Positions 7,409-15,991 of a stretch of DNA of 64,000 nt are shown here, in pieces. The number at the start of each line of letters is the position of its first letter. Within the stretch, counting starts at the first letter, position 1. Source of the DNA: Bin80 sp965116685 (GTDB taxonomy: Bacteria; Bacteroidota; Rhodothermia; Rhodothermales; Bin80); NCBI GenBank assembly GCA_965116685.1, contig OZ220707.1:806001-870000 (forward strand). The letters run 5' to 3'. The translations under genes were made by a program, and so were the position numbers. The notes beneath the pieces were generated by a model. The model made no database searches. It saw nothing but the letters and a program-made list of their open reading frames with translations, and was not told where the DNA came from.

Positions 7409-8542
7409 ATGCCCCACATAAAGCATTTTTCCGTTCGCGGCTTCAAGTCAATTCGTGAGCTCGAAAATTTCGAATTGAAACCTCTGAATGTGCTGATCGG
7501 TGCCAACGGAGCCGGTAAAAGCAACCTTCTGAGTCTGTTTAAAATGCTCTCCGCCCTTTCGCAGAAGCGTCTTCAGCTTTTTGCCAAAAACGAGGGTGGC
7601 CCGAATGCATTGCTGTTCGGCGGACGAAAACTAACTTCAAAGCTTGAAATAGCCCTGTCATTTGAAAACAACCACTACGAATACGCGTTTTCACTCGAAC
7701 CGACAACTGACTCAGTAGCCTTTTCCGGCGAGAAGCTCTTCCCAGGAGTCGCTGGAGATTTCAGCGCTGAAGATTTCAACACTGGCGGTTTCAAAACAGA
7801 GGCCGGTGCCTCAGTATGGCCCGGCGGATATAGCGAATCATGCGTGGCGGATATTAAGTATGGGGAATTTGCATCTTATTTTTTGCCCAATATGAGACGC
7901 TGGCGCGTGTTTCACTTTCAGGACATGAGCGATACGGCTCACGTGCGAAATCAGTCGAAGGTACGCGACAACCTTCGACTAAGACCGGACGCTGGGAATC
8001 TTGCACCTTTTCTGCGCAATCTCCGTGAACATCATCCTGACCACTATCAAAGAATCATAAATGTAGTCCGCCTCTCGGTTCCGTTTTTCGGAGACTTCGT
8101 CTACCGCAAGAATCTGGGCGACAGCATGGATCTTGAATGGTTTGAGGAATGGGGAGACTCGGACACACCGTTTGGTCCCCGACAGCTCTCAGGCGGTACG
8201 TTGCGTTTCATCTGTCTTGCTACTCTGTTAAATCAGCCGGAAAACCTCCAGCCGAACCTCATTCTCATTGACGAACCCGAGCTGGGGTTGCATCCATTTG
8301 CACTGACGCTACTGGCCGAAATGATCCAGCAGGCAGCCGACTTGCGACAGATTATTGTCTCAACGCAATCCGCGGAACTTATAAGTCATTTTGAACCCGA
8401 AGATATCGTGGTCGTCGATCGCAAGAACGATGAATCCGTCTTTAAAAGGCTGGACTCAGAATACCTTGCCGACTGGCTTGAAGATTACACGCTCGACGAG
8501 CTCTGGAAAATGAACGTGCTTGGTGGCAGACCCCGACCATGA
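7409..8542 (+). CDS. AAA family ATPase (AAA_15/21, OLD/SMC-like) of a two-gene defence-type module
   Basis: About 377 residues from ATG 7409. A TTG at 7376 would add 11 residues, but HFSVRGFKSI is the usual family N-terminus. Motifs seen: Walker A GANGAGKS (31-38), ABC-type signature LSGGTLRF, Walker B LILIDEPELGLHP, and the following STQSAE. This is the overcoming-lysogeny/AriA-like ATPase group. The ATGA overlap with the DUF4276 gene indicates a coupled pair. Two-gene ATPase plus TOPRIM-like modules (for example PARIS AriA/AriB) act in phage defence. Assignment of that role here is inference. Confidence 0.85.
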   Translation: MPHIKHFSVRGFKSIRELENFELKPLNVLIGANGAGKSNLLSLFKMLSALSQKRLQLFAKNEGGPNALLFGGRKLTSKLEIALSFENNHYEYAFSLEPTTDSVAFSGEKLFPGVAGDFSAEDFNTGGFKTEAGASVWPGGYSESCVADIKYGEFASYFLPNMRRWRVFHFQDMSDTAHVRNQSKVRDNLRLRPDAGNLAPFLRNLREHHPDHYQRIINVVRLSVPFFGDFVYRKNLGDSMDLEWFEEWGDSDTPFGPRQLSGGTLRFICLATLLNQPENLQPNLILIDEPELGLHPFALTLLAEMIQQAADLRQIIVSTQSAELISHFEPEDIVVVDRKNDESVFKRLDSEYLADWLEDYTLDELWKMNVLGGRPRP

Positions 8543-9108
8543 AGACGGTCATTATTGCCTGCGAAGGAGGAACTGAAGAAGCTTTTGTGAACAAATTTCT
8601 CTGTCATAAGCTCTGGCCAAAAGGAGTGTTTGCAGAACCACGCCTCATCCCGACTTCGCGTCGTGAAAAAGGCGGTGCACTTAGCGGACAACGCGTACTC
8701 CGCTACCTTCGAAATACCCTTCGGGAACGGCAAAACACCTATGTCACGACATTTTTCGATCTGTTTTCCCTGCCGAAGAACTTCCCTGGGCTTGAGGACA
8801 TCTCCGAGACGACGAACCCACTTAAACGCGCGACAGAAATCGAGACTGTATTTCGTGATGCCGTTATACGCGAAGCAAGATGTCGGCGCGAACGCTTTTT
8901 TCCTCACATTCAGCCCTATGAATTCGAAGCTCTGCTGTTTTCGGACACGACCGGTTTTGTGAAGGTGGAACCCGAATGGAAGGCATTTGCCGGGAAACTC
9001 GCGAGCATACGCGAAAATTTTGAAAGTCCTGAGTACATAAACGACGGAACCAATACGCATCCCTCAGCGCGACTTCAGAATCTTCGGTATTGTTTCAACT
9101 CAGAATGA
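8539..9108 (+). CDS. DUF4276 family protein, C-terminally truncated
   Basis: This 189-residue frame matches DUF4276: IIACEGGTEEAFVNKFL at the N-terminus, TTFFDLFSLPKNFPG (~71-85), QPYEFEALLFSD and PEYINDGTNTHPSARL near the end. The CEGGTEE and FFD motifs resemble the acidic motifs of TOPRIM nucleases. From memory, family members continue ~35 residues past PSxRL (GLDxIRxxCPhFdxWl). Here the frame runs into an unrelated tail and stops inside a perfect hairpin, so the gene is probably truncated. It is coupled by a 4-bp overlap to the ATPase and may be inactive. Confidence 0.8.
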   Translation: MKTVIIACEGGTEEAFVNKFLCHKLWPKGVFAEPRLIPTSRREKGGALSGQRVLRYLRNTLRERQNTYVTTFFDLFSLPKNFPGLEDISETTNPLKRATEIETVFRDAVIREARCRRERFFPHIQPYEFEALLFSDTTGFVKVEPEWKAFAGKLASIRENFESPEYINDGTNTHPSARLQNLRYCFNSE

Positions 9109-9118
9109 AACAATACCG
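9085..9118. repeat. Perfect 13-bp inverted repeat at the DUF4276 breakpoint
   Basis: CGGTATTGTTTCA (9085-9097) pairs exactly with TGAAACAATACCG (9106-9118) around an 8-base loop. The stop codon of the truncated gene lies in the right arm. There is no T-run, so an intrinsic terminator is unlikely. A rearrangement scar or the end of a mobile element is more likely. Confidence 0.6.
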
Positions 9119-9252
9119 CTTTCGAGCGTGCACATTACGTAGTACCGGGCGGTCACCACCAAAGTAGGCGTCCTCCTGTAAAGGGCTCGAGTATACAATC
9201 AGCGGTAGATCGTGATGAGCACAGAACCGCCTCATGCCTTCAGTGATACAGA
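9119..9252 (-). pseudogene. Probable aldo/keto reductase remnant
   Basis: On the minus strand this reads GMRRFCAHHDLPLIVYSSPL followed by AYFGGDRPV. It resembles the C-terminal part of aldo/keto reductases (…FCxehglxliaYSPLlxGaYtrxDRPL…). Only ~44 residues remain and both ends are cut, by the hairpin on one side and the direct repeat on the other. The match is from memory and moderate. Confidence 0.4.
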
Positions 9253-9418
9253 ACGGATCTCTATCAAATGGCATGCAGTGCTGAACCCGCCTGACTGGGA
9301 ACATCGAGCATGTTTCGAGGGTACGCCTTTGTTGGTCGTGCTTTAGAATACCAATATCGTCGGCTTCCTCGTTCTTGGGCTATTGTCTTGCCCATCTCGG
9401 TCATTTTATGCGTTCAAT
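9253..9418. repeat. Right copy of the island's ~166-bp direct repeat
   Basis: This is the partner of 3123-3288. It contains a duplicated GT5 3' end (its stop codon included), the spacer, and the true start of the DUF4270 gene. Island-specific sequence ends immediately before it. Confidence 0.85.
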
Positions 9419-10523
9419 TCTTTTTTTCTTTCTACTGACTGCCCCACTGGTGATGGTCTCCTGCTCGGATGCCGTCTCCGATGTCGGCTTGGACCTCCTG
9501 GGGAGCGAAGTAAATCTTCAGACAAAAACGGTGCGGGTCACCTCATTTTCAGCATCTGAACTGGTTGATATCACGGGATCTGCACCCCGTGTGCTCGTGG
9601 GATCTGTTAACGATCCTCTGACTGGACAGATTGCAACCCATGGCTTTCTTGACTTTGCCGGCGATTTTTCTGGAGCCCCATCGGATAACATTAGTCGTGT
9701 CCAACTAAAACTTTCCCGTAATTATAATTTTGGAGATACCCTGGCGACGGTTCAATTTGAGATCCATCAAATTCTCCAGGAATGGAATCATACCGGACGC
9801 CGATCCAATACCAGCCTAGACGTCGGTCCTGCTATTATGACCGTAACCACTGAGGATATGCTGACGATTGTGGATCTGCCGGACTCATGGATTAGTGAGA
9901 ATGAAGATGTACTTCGGAGCGATGACTTTGAGACGGAATTTCACGGATTCGCCCTGATCGAAAATGGCAGTGGCCAGGTGATTGGCTTTACCTCTACCAC
10001 GACCGTTTTGGAGGTAACCTCATCCGGCGGATTGACTACCTACAACGTAAGCAGTACCCATACACAGATTGAGCGTTCGCGCCCTTCTGACACACCAAGT
10101 GGATTTTTACTGTTCCAGGATGGCGCAGGACCTGCAATTGAGCTTAACTTTGCATTTGATGAATTTGAGAACCAACCCATTAATGGCGTGGAGTTGATCT
10201 TCCGCGTGGATACCACTGCTAGTCAGGTCGCTCCAGAGAACTTTGTCCGCCCTCTTCCACGTGTCCTACAATTGGTTGCCGTTCCTATAGACGATACCGA
10301 TCCTGCCGCCCTGGTTGGACAGGCGACGATCAATGATGGAAATTATCGCTTCTCGGAACGCGATGTTAGTGTCTTTTTCCAGCGTGTATTTTTTGGGTCA
10401 CAGCAGTATAGCCGTCTGGAATTACGCGCTCCTATTGTAAATCATTCCCTGAACGCTGTGCTGTTTTACGGTGCAGATGCCCAGGATTTATCTCCCCGGG
10501 CAACTATTATTTTGTCTCCATGA
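9408..10523 (+). CDS. DUF4270 family lipoprotein
   Basis: About 371 residues from ATG 9408. An in-frame ATG at 9375 is upstream, but MRSILFFFLLTAPLVMVSC is a standard lipoprotein signal with Cys at the lipobox. After the signal, SDVGLDLLGSE and the beta-rich body (SVNDPLTGQIATHGFLDF, ENQPINGVELIFRVD) match DUF4270, a Bacteroidota surface or periplasmic family of unknown function. It overlaps the next gene by 4 bp. Its normal upstream neighbour (GT5) is now 6 kb away, and the promoter region is the right repeat copy. Confidence 0.75.
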   Translation: MRSILFFFLLTAPLVMVSCSDAVSDVGLDLLGSEVNLQTKTVRVTSFSASELVDITGSAPRVLVGSVNDPLTGQIATHGFLDFAGDFSGAPSDNISRVQLKLSRNYNFGDTLATVQFEIHQILQEWNHTGRRSNTSLDVGPAIMTVTTEDMLTIVDLPDSWISENEDVLRSDDFETEFHGFALIENGSGQVIGFTSTTTVLEVTSSGGLTTYNVSSTHTQIERSRPSDTPSGFLLFQDGAGPAIELNFAFDEFENQPINGVELIFRVDTTASQVAPENFVRPLPRVLQLVAVPIDDTDPAALVGQATINDGNYRFSERDVSVFFQRVFFGSQQYSRLELRAPIVNHSLNAVLFYGADAQDLSPRATIILSP

Positions 10524-11794
10524 GAAGGCATTGGCTACTTTTTGTATTCACGGCATTCCTCCTAGCGCCTGCTGTTTACGGTCAGGGACGGGACGATGGC
10601 TCCTTCTATTCGCGGTATGGAATCGGTGAACTGAGCTCTTTTGCATCCAGTCAAGCACATGCTCTTGGGGGTGCAGGGGTTCCACTCTTTTCGTATGACT
10701 ACATGAATTTCAGCAACCCTGCAACATGGAGCCGCCAAGCCCTGGTCCGCGTAGCTGTTGGAGCCCAATTTGATCAATTGCGTGCCCAAGATGCAGCCGG
10801 AAGAAGTGAGCAGTTCGTGCGTGGCAACTTTAATGCACTGCAGATTGGTGTCCCACTTATGAATACGAAACTAGGGCTCGGACTTTCGTACGAACCCTAC
10901 AGCCGAATGCATTACAAAATATCCACAAACAGTACCTTGGAATTACCGTCGGGCGAGGATCAATTGTACCAGATCAACCATGAAGGATCGGGGGGCTTAC
11001 ATATGGCACGAATCGGAATGGGCCTACAACTCACATCCTGGGCCTCCATTGGTGCCTCTGCTGACTTCCTGTATGGAATCACCGAAGAAGTGCGCCGTAC
11101 TGCATTTGGAAATGCGGATCTCCTGGAAACAAATTTGGCAACCAGCACACGCATGTCAGGCTTTACCTCTTCCATGGGGATCGCTATATCCCTTGATGGT
11201 GAAAATTATGAATTGGTTCTTGCTGCCAGCGGCCGCCTGCCGGTGACTCTGGAAGGTACCCGAACACTCACTCTGGGAGAGAGCCTGAACCTTGATACGC
11301 TTGGAACCGCACGTAGCGGAGACATCAAGCTTCCTTACCGGCTCAATGGAGGGGCGTCTTTTCGATATCAAAATCGCTGGCTGGTTAGTGCTGAGGTTCG
11401 ACATGAGCCTTGGTCAACCGCATCCACTGCACTCCCCTTCGCAGCCTTTGAGTCAAATCACCTGCGTGACCGCACACGCTACTCCGGGGGAATTGAGTTT
11501 GTCCCGGCGGGTGCTTCCATGCAGGCAACCTACCTGCGCCGAACCGCATACCGCTTGGGGATCTACAGGGATAACCTGTATGTCAGCCCCGTTGCCGGAA
11601 GAGATATTGTAGTGTCTGCCATCACAGGAGGATTTGGACTACCTACATTGTTTTTAGGTAGCAGGCTTGACATATCCTTTGAAATCGGAACACGTGGCTC
11701 CACCAGTTATAATTTAATCCGAGATCGGTTTATCGGAGTTTCGGCCACTCTGAACATTGGGGAACGCTGGTTCGTCAAGCGAAGACTTGGATAA
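10520..11794 (+). CDS. Outer-membrane beta-barrel protein (FadL/PorV-like), function unknown
   Basis: This 424-residue protein has a signal peptide (MRRHWLLFVFTAFLLAPAVYG). The mature start SFYSRYGIGELSS and the N-terminal NFSNPATWS recall Bacteroidota FadL/OmpP1-like barrels (compare the NPAxxA motif). Many alternating amphipathic strands follow, and the protein ends with an aromatic-containing final strand (NIGERWFVKRRLG). It overlaps the DUF4270 lipoprotein, so the two are probably co-expressed envelope components. No specific substrate can be stated. Confidence 0.65.
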   Translation: MRRHWLLFVFTAFLLAPAVYGQGRDDGSFYSRYGIGELSSFASSQAHALGGAGVPLFSYDYMNFSNPATWSRQALVRVAVGAQFDQLRAQDAAGRSEQFVRGNFNALQIGVPLMNTKLGLGLSYEPYSRMHYKISTNSTLELPSGEDQLYQINHEGSGGLHMARIGMGLQLTSWASIGASADFLYGITEEVRRTAFGNADLLETNLATSTRMSGFTSSMGIAISLDGENYELVLAASGRLPVTLEGTRTLTLGESLNLDTLGTARSGDIKLPYRLNGGASFRYQNRWLVSAEVRHEPWSTASTALPFAAFESNHLRDRTRYSGGIEFVPAGASMQATYLRRTAYRLGIYRDNLYVSPVAGRDIVVSAITGGFGLPTLFLGSRLDISFEIGTRGSTSYNLIRDRFIGVSATLNIGERWFVKRRLG

Positions 11795-11851
11795 AGTGGC
11801 TTAATTATGTTTTCTTGCTTAAATTATCCACTTACTCAACCCCGAATTCTC

Positions 11852-13123
11852 ATGCACCGTACCCTTATTCCTCTCTCAACTGTCTTGGCAACCTTTATCC
11901 TATTGGTGCCAACCGTTCGGGCACAAGCCACTTCGGGTGACCAGGAGACGCGCATCCATTACAGTCTCTATTATGAGAACTACAAGAATGAGAATTACCG
12001 GGACGCGGTATCCGACCTCGTATGGATACTCTACAATGCACCTGGATTCAGCCGCAACAGCGATGTAAACTTCAGGCGTGCAATTGAGACCTTCCAGGCT
12101 TTGGCCAACGAGGAGGATGATGAGGCAGCAAAACGTGTCTGGTTGGACTCGGCATTGGTTCACTATGATCGAGTGATTCCCGTCCTTTCCGAACTTGAAG
12201 CTGATTTTGATCCCTTTATCTGGACTCGAAACAAGGGGCGTTTTATCCAAACCAATATCAACGAACTCGCGGACCATCGTTCCAGTATGGTCGCGGCATA
12301 TCGGGGAACGTATGAGATGGATCCGAAGCGAATCGATCCCTATTATCTTGATGTCATTATCTCAGATATGTATCAGTCAGGAGATATCGGAGGAGCACTG
12401 GATTTCTTGCGTGAACTTAGGAGTCAGCGGGGAGATGAGGAAAGCATTGATGGCCTGATCCACAAGTACTTTGTCGTCATTCCCCCCGATGAGCAGATTG
12501 CCTTCTTGGAAGAACAATATGAGGTCGAACCCGATAATGCGGAACTGGTCATACAACTTTTTGAGTTGTATCAACAGGAAGCTTATCGTGAGAAAATGCT
12601 CGCTCTGGCAGATAAGGTTCTCTCTCTGGAACCGACTGCCGCAACGCTGCGGCTGCTGACCAGAATGTATGTGGAAGATGGGGATAATGAACGAGCCATC
12701 GAAACATTCCGCCAGATGGAAGCCATCCCAGACATTGAAATTCGTTCTCAGGACTATTACAATTTGGGACTTGCCTATCAAGATATGGAAGATTTTCGTC
12801 AGGCAAGGGATTATTTTCGAGCAGCCTCAGATGCAGACACAGACTTTAAGCCTGCCCAGGTCGCGATTCCAAACCTCTATTCGACAGCCGTTGCCAGCTG
12901 TGGAGTCGCGGACCGCGAGCAAGCAGCCGTTTTTTGGATTATTGCGGACCAGTACGCCCGGATTGGTGACCAGGATGGAGTGAGCCGAATGGCAACCGCG
13001 TTCCCAACCGCCGAAGATATTTTTTATGTTGCCGACTGGAGTAACGGTGAAAGTGCTCAGGTAAGTTATACATGCCGGGGGATGACAATCAGTGGGACAA
13101 CGACCGTCCGACAGCGCCGCTAG
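11852..13123 (+). CDS. Secreted tetratricopeptide-repeat protein
   Basis: About 423 residues from the ATG at 11852, with an in-frame ATG at 11807 upstream. MHRTLIPLSTVLATFILLVP followed by TVRAQA is a clear signal peptide. The body is helical with TPR-like repeats (EPDNAELVIQLFELYQQEAY, EPTAATLRLLTRMYVEDGDN, YYNLGLAYQDMEDFRQARDY). It follows the outer-membrane protein by 57 bp. TPR proteins in this position often act as scaffolds in envelope assembly; the partner is unknown. Confidence 0.7.
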   Translation: MHRTLIPLSTVLATFILLVPTVRAQATSGDQETRIHYSLYYENYKNENYRDAVSDLVWILYNAPGFSRNSDVNFRRAIETFQALANEEDDEAAKRVWLDSALVHYDRVIPVLSELEADFDPFIWTRNKGRFIQTNINELADHRSSMVAAYRGTYEMDPKRIDPYYLDVIISDMYQSGDIGGALDFLRELRSQRGDEESIDGLIHKYFVVIPPDEQIAFLEEQYEVEPDNAELVIQLFELYQQEAYREKMLALADKVLSLEPTAATLRLLTRMYVEDGDNERAIETFRQMEAIPDIEIRSQDYYNLGLAYQDMEDFRQARDYFRAASDADTDFKPAQVAIPNLYSTAVASCGVADREQAAVFWIIADQYARIGDQDGVSRMATAFPTAEDIFYVADWSNGESAQVSYTCRGMTISGTTTVRQRR

Positions 13124-13421
13124 CCGATCATGCAACTCCACCATGGCCCGTCTATCGTTCTGTAATGAAAGACCCGGACGATCCATTCTCCTTGAAATCC
13201 TATTCTGTGCCTACTTCAATCCGTTGCCGATACATTGTGGTCATCGAACGATCAATCAAATAGGTGCTTGAAGATTCTTTCATCCAGATTGCAAAATTCT
13301 TTGAGCGGGATTCTTTTGCCCAATGACGAACCTATTGATAACTCTCCCCTTTCATACTCACTACCCATACTTCTATGGGTTGGGTGCAGGGGACTCATTG
13401 TAGTCTATATCACTCTCTGAT
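13124..13421. other. Intergenic region upstream of eno
   Basis: About 300 bp with no credible gene. It should contain the eno promoter. Near 13365-13385 a short CCCATAC...TATGGG pairing is possible, but I cannot assign a function. Confidence 0.3.
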
Positions 13422-14708
13422 ATGTCGAAAATAGAATTTATCCAAGGACGGGAAATTCTTGATAGCCGCGGAAACCCGACTCTGGAAGTTGATATTGTCA
13501 CCAATAATGGTGGCTTTGGTCGGGCGGCTGTTCCCAGTGGCGCTTCTACCGGTGAACATGAAGCAGTTGAACTTCGTGACGCAGATGCCTCCCGCTATTT
13601 GGGGAAAGGAGTCTCGAATGCCGTTGCACATGTGAATGAAGAAATTTTCCGAGCCCTGAAAGGGTATGATGTATGCGATCAGGTTGGATTTGATCGTGCA
13701 CTCATTGAATTGGATGGAACCCCGAATAAAAAACGGTTAGGTGCGAATGCGATCCTGGGAGTCTCTCTTGCAACAGCCAAAGCTGCTGCCTCCGTAGTTG
13801 GCCTACCTCTGTACCGCTACATTGGGGGAACGAATGCTTGTATGCTCCCCGTCCCGATGATGAATATCATCAACGGAGGACGTCACGCAGACAACCGCGT
13901 TGATATGCAGGAATTTATGATTATGCCTGCCGGTGCAGCCTCTTTTTCTGAAGCACTCCGTATAGGAACCGAAGTTTTTCATCACCTCAAGAAAGTGTTG
14001 AATGCAAAGGGTTACAGCACCGCAGTCGGTGATGAGGGAGGATTTGCTCCTGATCTACAATCCAACGAAGAGGCTGTTGAAGTCATCTTGGAGGCTGTGG
14101 TCCAAGCCGGCTTTTCGCCTGGAGAGGATGTGTTCATTGCACTTGACCCGGCGGTGAGTGAGATGTTCGAAGACGGAGCATACGTATTCTGGAAAAGCGA
14201 TCCCGATCGAAAGCGTTCCAGCCAAGACATGGTGCGTTTATGGGAGGATTGGGTACGCCAATATCCCATTATCTCCATTGAGGATGGACTGGATGAAAAT
14301 GACTGGCAAGGATGGGCTCTGCTCACGGAAACCATTGGAGATCGTGTACAACTCGTGGGTGACGACTTATTTGTGACCAACACAAAACGTCTTCAACGTG
14401 GTATCGAAGAAAATGCCGCGAACTCAATCCTGATCAAACTGAATCAGATCGGTACACTCACCGAAACCCTGAACGCAATCGAAATGGCCCATAAAGCTCA
14501 TTTTTCTGCCGTCATTAGCCACCGATCCGGGGAGACGGAAGATACCACGATTGCCGACCTTGCAGTCGCCACCAATAGCGGTCAGATCAAGACCGGGTCC
14601 GCTAGTCGAAGTGACCGGCTCGCAAAGTACAATCAATTACTTCGTATCGAACAAGATCTTGGCAACTCTGCCCTTTTTTCTGGTAAAAAGGGGATTCGCT
14701 GCCAATAA
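13422..14708 (+). CDS. eno: Enolase (phosphopyruvate hydratase)
   Basis: This 428-residue protein is full length for enolase, which converts 2-phosphoglycerate to phosphoenolpyruvate. It shows REILDSRGNPTLEVD at the N-terminus, the mobile-loop region GASTGEHEAVELRD, Mg-binding acidic residues (ALDPAVSEMF, SIEDGLDENDW, VGDDLFVTN), catalytic Lys in ILIKLNQIGT, and SHRSGETEDTTIADLAV. It is followed within 10 bp by the ftsB-like gene, the first of a tight run eno-ftsB-ROK-lptD. Confidence 0.97.
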   Translation: MSKIEFIQGREILDSRGNPTLEVDIVTNNGGFGRAAVPSGASTGEHEAVELRDADASRYLGKGVSNAVAHVNEEIFRALKGYDVCDQVGFDRALIELDGTPNKKRLGANAILGVSLATAKAAASVVGLPLYRYIGGTNACMLPVPMMNIINGGRHADNRVDMQEFMIMPAGAASFSEALRIGTEVFHHLKKVLNAKGYSTAVGDEGGFAPDLQSNEEAVEVILEAVVQAGFSPGEDVFIALDPAVSEMFEDGAYVFWKSDPDRKRSSQDMVRLWEDWVRQYPIISIEDGLDENDWQGWALLTETIGDRVQLVGDDLFVTNTKRLQRGIEENAANSILIKLNQIGTLTETLNAIEMAHKAHFSAVISHRSGETEDTTIADLAVATNSGQIKTGSASRSDRLAKYNQLLRIEQDLGNSALFSGKKGIRCQ

Positions 14709-14717
14709 AGAAAGTTC

Positions 14718-15029
14718 ATGATGGCCAAGACAAAACAACCGGGCTCAAAACGCAGACGGCTCTCGCCTCTGGTCCTGATTGGTTCTGCAATTGCAGTATG
14801 GCTACTGCTGCAATTTGTCTGGTTTGACAGCTATAGCTGGAGGCGCTATCAAGATTGGCAGAAAGAACATGAGGAACTCCTCAAAGAAAATGCCCGGCTA
14901 CAGTCTGAAATTATAGAGCTTCAGGCCTTGCTTGAAGCCCCACCAAGTGATGAAGTCATTGAAAAAATCGCACGTGAGCAATACGGCATGCGGCGCGAAG
15001 GAGAAACTGTTTATCGAGTAGAGGAATAA
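14718..15029 (+). CDS. Septum formation initiator FtsB/DivIC family protein
   Basis: This 103-residue membrane protein has a basic N-terminus, one TM helix (LSPLVLIGSAIAVWLLLQFVWF reads from ~20 to 41) and then a coiled coil (HEELLKENARLQSEIIELQA). The final segment EKIAREQYGMRREGETVYRV is typical of FtsB/DivIC. Such proteins join the divisome as partners of FtsL and FtsQ. ATG 14718 is followed directly by a second ATG. Its stop overlaps the ROK start (TAATG). Confidence 0.85.
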   Translation: MMAKTKQPGSKRRRLSPLVLIGSAIAVWLLLQFVWFDSYSWRRYQDWQKEHEELLKENARLQSEIIELQALLEAPPSDEVIEKIAREQYGMRREGETVYRVEE

Positions 15030-15991
15030 TGCAAGCAATCGGTATTGATCTAGGCGGCACTTATATCAAGGCAGCACTGGTGCATAAAGCATTTGGTCTT
15101 GTCAAGACCAACTCCGTTGAGACGGGTGCCGACATGGGCAAAGACCATGTACTGTCACAAATCGCAGCGGCTGTAAAACCGTTGATGCGACGTAAAGGGC
15201 GTATTGCGGGGATTGGTATTGGAGCCCCCGGCTCCATTGATCTCGACAGAAAAAATCTGATTCATCCTCCAAATATGCCAGGTTGGGGGGTGGTTGACCT
15301 ACGCCAGGCCTTGAAAAAACGCTTAGGCCGACGTCTCAATGTCTTTGTTGAAAATGATGCCAATGCAGCTGCGCTTGGATCTGGACGCTACGGGGCGGCG
15401 CGGAATCATGACCACTATATCATGGTCACACTCGGTACGGGGGTCGGCGGATCGATTGTGTTTAACAAGCGGATTTTTCGTGGAGAGACTGGGGCAGCAG
15501 GCGAGATTGGACATGTATCTATTGATTACAATGGGCCACCCGACATGACCGGTGTGAACGGGGCCGTTGAAGCCTACCTTGGTCAGCGATTCCTGACCGG
15601 ACATGCACGGGAGCAACTTGGACAATACCCAGACAGTATGCTGCACGCAGCTCCAGGTCTGGAAAACCTTACGCCAGCCACTATTACAGAAGCGGCCATG
15701 AATAACGACCCCGGGGCCATTGCGGTCCTTGAGTGGGCAGGCAAAAAGCTGGGCTGCGTTCTGGGGGGCATCGTCAATTTACTGGATATACGCACCATTG
15801 TGATTGGTGGCGGGGTTTCAAAAGCCGGAGATATGCTCCTGAAGCCTGCCCGGGATGTCATCCTGTCCTACATTAAGCCCGGCATGCATGAAGATGTGAC
15901 CGTAATCCAGGAAACGCTCGGGAATGAGGCTGGTATGCTTGGAGCAGCCTGCCTTGTGTTCGACCAAATTGATGACGAGAAGAAGAAATGA
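15029..15991 (+). CDS. ROK family sugar kinase (glucokinase-like), zinc motif missing
   Basis: This 320-residue ROK protein has the ATP motif GIDLGGTYIKAALV at the N-terminus, GAPGSID, the catalytic FVENDANAAALG near 107 and TLGTGVGGSIV. It probably phosphorylates glucose or a related hexose in the cytoplasm. ROK kinases usually carry a zinc-binding CxCGxxGCxE loop after the catalytic His. The same segment here reads GHVSIDYNGPPDMTGVNGAVE, with all three cysteines replaced by Asp, Thr and Ala. It sits between ftsB and lptD, overlapping both. Confidence 0.85.
   Translation: MQAIGIDLGGTYIKAALVHKAFGLVKTNSVETGADMGKDHVLSQIAAAVKPLMRRKGRIAGIGIGAPGSIDLDRKNLIHPPNMPGWGVVDLRQALKKRLGRRLNVFVENDANAAALGSGRYGAARNHDHYIMVTLGTGVGGSIVFNKRIFRGETGAAGEIGHVSIDYNGPPDMTGVNGAVEAYLGQRFLTGHAREQLGQYPDSMLHAAPGLENLTPATITEAAMNNDPGAIAVLEWAGKKLGCVLGGIVNLLDIRTIVIGGGVSKAGDMLLKPARDVILSYIKPGMHEDVTVIQETLGNEAGMLGAACLVFDQIDDEKKK

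Larger units (their letters stand above)
3289..9252. other. Defence island inserted between GT5 and DUF4270 genes
   Basis: About 5.96 kb lies between the two direct-repeat copies. In order it carries a small ORF tail, hsdM, a HEPN gene, an MNT-HsdS fusion, an ISL3 transposase scar, an AAA ATPase, a truncated DUF4276 gene and an aldo/keto reductase-like scrap on the other strand. No integrase or recombinase is visible. Because the flanking repeats differ mainly at silent or intergenic positions, I infer that one copy arrived with the island from a related strain (recombination through homologous flanks or integration of a circle) rather than being a fresh target duplication. Confidence 0.7.
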
